Positions 6,916 to 10,581 of a DNA stretch of 10,581 bases are shown here, piece by piece (within the stretch, counting starts at the first letter, position 1; the number at the start of each line of letters is the position of its first letter). A program made the translations under genes and the position numbers. Source of the DNA: Gyrodactylus bullatarudis. Its lineage: Eukaryota; Platyhelminthes; Monogenea; Gyrodactylidea; Gyrodactylidae. Below the pieces are notes generated by a model. It did not search any database. It saw only the letters and a program-made list of their open reading frames with translations, and was not told the origin of the DNA. Where the stretch lies: the NCBI GenBank assembly GCA_012064415.1, contig SSNU01000023.1:91898-102478 (forward strand). Direction: 5' to 3'.

Positions 6916-7140
6916 TTTTTGAATTCTTAATCGAATGAGCTAATAAGTTGTTGATATTCAAAAAAATTGCGAAAAAAATTCAATCTGACCAAAATTAGGC
7001 TAATTTTTGGATTTCGAAAATGCACTTTTCTAACTTCGATTTCCACTTTTTCAACTTCTGAACACAACATTTTCACCGATGATTCAAAGCACTTAAGTAC
7101 TAATATTAGGAATCATCGTTACACGAAGAATTCGAATTTG
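6916..7140 (+). repeat. R1 repeat, copy 2 (left arm)
   Basis: Same orientation as copy 1 at 1838-2012. It has an insertion relative to the right arm (attgcg near 6966) and lacks an 11-nt segment that the right arm has near 7770-7785. A 72-codon open frame over it (6967-7185) has no family resemblance and is a by-product. Confidence 0.85.
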
Positions 7141-7576
7141 GCCATAGAGATAGCGGAGAATTTACTATATCCGAGAAAAGGTTAGACTTCAAGATTTAGG
7201 ATAATTTGCCTTCGTGAATATCGAGAAAATCATGTAGCAGTCATTATTACTTTCTCAAAAAACAACATTTATCTATAACACTACCCAATAGTAATGAGGC
7301 ATAAATATCAATTTATTTGTACACGATCATCACTAGCCAATAAGAGAATAGAATGCTCACTGACCAATAGAAATAAGGGAGGTTAATTTGTATCACCACG
7401 TGGGTACACCGCTCATATTTCATTGTGTACACCTCGTGCCTTATCTATTACTTGTACAAAATCATTAAATTCAATACATGTCTTTTCCAACCACAACGTG
7501 TTCCTCTATACCTAGCACTACATTCAAATGGTTCGATTTCCCACGGTAATGACAAATTTCAGTGGGAATTCAGGTG
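7141..7576. promoter_or_regulatory. Interior with promoter-like motifs, no gene
   Basis: Three CCAAT boxes in the same orientation lie at 7285-7289, 7337-7341 and 7364-7368, followed by a CACGTG E-box at 7397-7402. It is slightly less AT-rich than its surroundings, and no open frame follows. The motifs suggest a possible promoter of a transposable element, but no TATA box or transcript start can be fixed. Confidence 0.25.
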
Positions 7577-7798
7577 AATTCAAATTCTTCGTCTAATCTT
7601 GATCCTAAATATCAGTACTTAACTGGTTTGGATCATTGAAATCGATGCAAATTTCGGATTCAAAAGTTGAAAAAGTGGAAACTTGATGCATTTTCGAAAT
7701 CCAAAAATTGGCCTAATTTTGGTCTGATTGAATTTTTTTTGAATATCAACAACTTATTAGCTCATTCCATTAAGATTATTATTTCAAGAATTCAAAAA
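7577..7798 (-). repeat. R1 repeat, copy 3 (right arm)
   Basis: This is the reverse complement of copy 2 with scattered substitutions. It carries the same order of blocks, from gacgaagaatt near the interior to tttttgaattctt at the outer edge. Confidence 0.85.
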
Positions 7799-8023
7799 AT
7801 ATTTTTTTTCCCTAAAGAAATATTGATTGTTTTCTAAGAATAGTGAATTCGCATCTTGATGTCAATTAGGTTAAGATCATTAAGAACCCTATTACCACCT
7901 GTTGGTACTGAATAAATCAGGAAAAAAGGCTTTATAAATTTAAGCTAGAATCAAAAGCTCAATTTCTTACTGAAAAAATTCATGCACTAATCCATCTTAG
8001 TAGACACAGTATGGGAAAAATGG

Positions 8024-8070
8024 GGTGTGAATAAGCACAAAATCTGGTGTGAAAATAAAACACAAAATTT
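8024..8070 (+). repeat. Diverged tandem duplication, about 22-25 bp
   Basis: Two adjacent units read ggtgtgaataagcacaaaat and ggtgtgaaaataaaacacaa (first 20 bases of each). They differ by a few insertions. This is a minor local duplication with no visible function. Confidence 0.5.
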
Positions 8071-9123
8071 TCTATTTAAATTTTTCCATATTTGAACAAG
8101 ATTTTTTCAAATTTTTGAACCTTAACGAGACGATAAGAAAACCAATCGAGAAAAAGACTCAAAATTGATATATAACGAGTTTTTAATGGGATTTCTATTC
8201 AATAAGGATACTTTTGATTTTACAGCTAAGTAAGCCATTTTTCTATTAAATTTCCCATCTATTAATTATAAGTAGATGAAAACCAAATTTTACTTATCTT
8301 GGTTATTTCATCCAAGTTTAGGTATCTCTTTGAGAAATTTTTTACATGAATTATAATTATATTAGATAGATTATGTGATATTGTTTAGTCATGCGTAATA
8401 ACTGAGAATTTCCAACTTTGAATAATCCCCTTCGGGCGAACCTCACGAAATGATTAAAATGCGTTAAGTCTTTCTCTTCAAAATTAGTTCTGTATTTCTA
8501 TGAATTATTTCTTTTGAAAATCTTTAGGAAAATATACAAGGCTACATACGTAAATCATTGAATTCTATAATCTCTGTACAAGATAGATCTCATAAAAATT
8601 ACATCATATCATTACAATGAATTTGATCATCCAATTTTTGTTTGTGAAAACGAAATTTATTCATGTGAAAATTGTAATTAAAAACGACAGACTAGACTTT
8701 TGAGAAATTTATCACATATTATGACATAATTATTCTAGTTAATTAAATGCTAAACTTTAAGTTTGCATGAAATTGTTCATTGAATAACCAGCATTCAATA
8801 TTTTTGAGAACCTCAAAATTTCTTATTTTTACTTCAATGAAAATTTGTCATTTTCTGTTTGGTTAATGCAATGCTCAATCAATGAAAATTCGTTTTACAA
8901 CTTAAGACTTTTGAAAGATTTTTCTCGAAAACAGCCCCGCTAATTTATCTAAAGCTAGTTAATATCAAGATGGGAATGTACTCACAATTTTATCCAAGTA
9001 AAATTTAAAGGTTTTAAAATACCACTTAAATGGACCCACGAAAACTAAAAAAATTAAAGTTTCAAAAAGAATCACCTTTTTTTAAATTATTGATTCACTG
9101 ATTTTAATCCCATTATTTCATCA

Positions 9124-9424
9124 GATCCAGATCAAATTTCTATGCAGAAATGGGAATTTTTCGTAGATTTCGAATTTAGCCTTAATTTTTATCTTAGATG
9201 CCTCTGAGAAGAATGATCTGGGATCATAAAAAGACAAGTTTTTTTGATCTTGACTATTTTTCAAGATCGAGAAAAATACTCAAATTTGACCAGATCAACG
9301 AACAGGTACATTAAAAACATCCTACAGATTCTTGATCCAATATCTGATCAGGAAAAGCAAAATTTTTTAAATTCCATTGTTTCAAGAAAATTGAAAGGAG
9401 TTGATCTCATATGATCGATGATCC
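9124..9424. repeat. GATC-dense patch with an inverted tctgggatcat pair
   Basis: About twelve GATC tetranucleotides fall in 300 bp, where an AT-rich sequence would give one or two. Inside, tctgggatcat near 9218 is mirrored by atgatcccaga near 9418. No gene or known element was identified. Confidence 0.45.
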
Positions 9425-9558
9425 CAGAATTATTCGATATGCAACACATGTTATGAATCCAGATTCTGAATCTTTGATGAATTCAACGTCTAATCTCATA
9501 TTATTGATTCGACTAATAACATGATTTGATCGAAAAATATCCATTTCAGTCATTTTTC

Positions 9559-9813
9559 GTGGACAATTTTACGATATTAAAGGATTCTTTGACAAAATTA
9601 GTGTACAAGTTCTCAAAATTAGAATAATTGAAGGTGTAATTATCAAATGAGCTTATCAAAATTAGTGTACATTTTCTCGAATTTAGTGGAATGCTTAAAC
9701 AAAATTAGTGGAGAGTTTTACAATATTAAGAGAATGAGATAATTACAGGTTAGGATCTATTCGAATATAGTGGACAGTTTTTCGAAATCAACAAGCTTAA
9801 CGTTATTAGTGGA
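9559..9813 (+). repeat. Tandem array of a 21-bp unit, forward
   Basis: The unit is close to TTAGTGGACAGTTTTTCGAA plus one A. The anchor GTG occurs at 9559, 9601, 9665, 9686, 9708, 9770 and 9809. Spacings are 42, 64, 21, 22, 62 and 39, all near multiples of 21; the gaps hold decayed units (for example cagtaaacaagcttaacgtt in the facing arm). Positions 9685-9813 are also the left arm of an inverted repeat with 9919-10089. Confidence 0.75.
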
Positions 9814-9918
9814 ATCATTTTTTACAAGCTATTTTTGTAATAAATAGATGATTTATAACACCGAAAATTAATTTTATGCAGCCAGAAATTCCAACATTAT
9901 TTTATGAAATCAAACTAA

Positions 9919-10089
9919 TCCACTAATAACGTTAAGCTTGTTTACTGATTTCGAAAAACTGTCCACTAAAGACGAAATAATGTCTTCATTTCGATAAACT
10001 GTCCACTATATTCGAATAGATCCTAACCTGTAATTATCTCATTCTCTTTATTGTAAAACTCTCCAGTAATTTTGTTTAAGCATTCCACT
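9919..10089 (-). repeat. Tandem array of the 21-bp unit, reverse
   Basis: This is the reverse complement of 9685-9813 with one extra block of about 42 bp (two units, around 9960-10003). CAC anchors at 9921, 9964, 10004, 10064 (degenerate, CAG) and 10086 give spacings 43, 40, 60 and 22. The extra block shows that units have been gained or lost in pairs. Confidence 0.78.
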
Positions 10090-10581
10090 TGTTTGGCCGA
10101 CATACTTTGAACCACATGAACAGGTGAAGAGATAAATAACTCCTTTTTTCCTCAGCTTCGGAATTGGATCCTTCTTCCGTCCGTTCAAGAGTTTGGTGGT
10201 CTTTTATATGATTTGGAGCCTTCTACCTGGGAACGTCTGCTTTGTTATGTGGGCCAATTTGCTGTTGAGGATCGTTTTGCAGGTATCTCCTTTGAAAGGC
10301 AATTTTAAATAAATTGGCTCATCTTCATTTTCAGGCTCTTCACGTCCCGGTTTTGCATGGGCGTGCTTCTCTATGAATAATTCAGGGTATCCATCTCTCA
10401 TAAAAAGGGAATTGAGTTTATTTCTTTCCTCCTTCACAAATTCTGCTGAAACTAAGCGCTCAATATTTAGGTATTCATTCCTCACAACACCTTTCTTGTA
10501 TTCTTTAGGGGAGAAGCTATAGAATGGTAGGAACTGTGAGGGGGCATTCTTTTTCCGATAAATTTTTGTCTTGGCCACTGA
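10090..10581 (-). pseudogene. Penelope-like retroelement fragment, copy 1 (RT end and start of GIY-YIG endonuclease), partial
   Basis: The frame enters from the window edge and reads minus-strand to TAA at 10206-10204. It covers the C-terminal (thumb and linker) part of a Penelope-like reverse transcriptase: SFSPKEYKKGVVRNEY, then ERNKLNSLFMRDGYPELFIEKH, then PIYLKLPFKGD and FPGRRLQII. Beyond the TAA the same frame continues KTTKLLNGRKKDPIPKLRKK and GVIYLFTCSCGSKYVGQT, the beginning of the GIY-YIG endonuclease, and stops abruptly at the 21-bp arrays near 10090. Penelope-like elements encode RT joined to GIY-YIG, so the TAA splits one protein. At this point copy 2 reads LSILPKTTK, so the TAA replaces a sense codon. 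The GIY-YIG core residues that are present (I-Y and Y-V-G) look intact. The RT catalytic part lies outside the window. It is a dead copy, although better preserved than the one at 5978-6610. Confidence 0.85.

Larger units (their letters stand above)
6916..7798. mobile_element. Palindromic element built of two facing R1 copies
   Basis: Arms 6916-7140 and 7577-7798 are imperfect inverted copies of each other over more than 200 bp, starting at tttttgaattctt (6916-6928) and its complement at 7786-7798. Shared landmarks are gagctaataagttgttgata, attcaatctgaccaaaatta, ggatttcgaaaatgca and cacttaagtact. A third relative is at 1838-2012. No transposase is encoded, and no clear target duplication was found. 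The interior is 436 bp. It could be a non-autonomous foldback-type element or a head-to-head pair of longer repeats. Confidence 0.72.
7799..9558. other. Long gene-free AT-rich stretch
   Basis: Both strands are full of stops and no conserved peptide, RNA gene or long repeat was recognised. Two local features stand out: a diverged tandem pair at 8024-8070 (ggtgtgaa...cacaaaat, twice), and a cluster of GATC tetranucleotides at 9124-9424. Confidence 0.55.
9559..10089. mobile_element. Foldback-like element made of facing 21-bp arrays
   Basis: Two arrays of the same 21-bp unit face each other across a unique spacer of about 105 bp (9814-9918). Arms made of short tandem units are typical of Foldback (FB)-type elements. 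That comparison is by architecture only, since no sequence relation to FB is claimed. The right end meets a Penelope-like coding sequence directly (10090), cutting off the endonuclease just after YVGQT. No continuation of that endonuclease was found left of 9559, so one flank has been lost or rearranged. Confidence 0.55.

Noticed and set aside
6967..7185. 72-codon plus-strand frame
   Set aside because: It falls on repeat R1 copy 2. The facing copy and the third copy do not keep the frame, so coding is unlikely.
1..10581. tRNA or rRNA genes, CRISPR arrays, bacterial promoters or operons
   Set aside because: No T-loop consensus with a matching acceptor stem, no regular spacer-repeat array and no bacterial gene spacing was seen. 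The 21-bp arrays at 9559-10089 lack unique spacers of constant length.

Overview
The window is AT-rich eukaryotic DNA, almost certainly from an animal and probably an arthropod. It has no bacterial gene organisation and no operons. Every recognisable protein remnant is transposon-related or belongs to a multi-copy family that I associate with arthropod genomes. No intact host gene, tRNA or rRNA was seen. The assignment to arthropod is inference from family recollection, not from a search.

Layout, left to right. Positions 429-1494 hold a nearly complete Merlin (ISXO2/IS1595-like) DNA transposon with terminal inverted repeats of about 51 bp. Its transposase reads in one frame with a single TAA, which lies inside a short intron-like insertion. 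Positions 1838-2012 carry one copy of a dispersed repeat (called R1 here) that recurs twice further right. Positions 2097-4663 are a nest of elements. Outer inverted arms (2191-2322 and 4534-4663) with a small motif array enclose a second element (2343-3762), which has long inverted arms, short G-rich ends and a TTA target duplication. That inner element carries a broken piece of a conserved arthropod multi-copy protein. The outer element also encloses a minus-strand fragment resembling the N-terminus of KRBA2-like integrase proteins, and a piggyBac-type MITE (3979-4471, TTAA duplication). A small MITE with perfect 34-bp arms follows (4768-4972).

Positions 5978-6610 are a decayed minus-strand Penelope-like retroelement 3' end (end of reverse transcriptase plus GIY-YIG endonuclease). 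Positions 6916-7798 are a palindromic element whose arms are two R1 copies facing each other, with a promoter-like interior. From 7799 to 9558 I see no gene, only a GATC-dense patch and a small duplication. Positions 9559-10089 are two facing arrays of a 21-bp unit. They abut a second, better-preserved Penelope-like fragment (10090-10581, minus strand) that runs off the window.

The elements do not cooperate as a pathway. The window is best read as a transposon graveyard in which elements inserted into one another. The most unusual items are the exon-like fragment held between long inverted repeats, the 27/28-nt intron-like insertion in the Merlin gene, and the facing 21-bp arrays.
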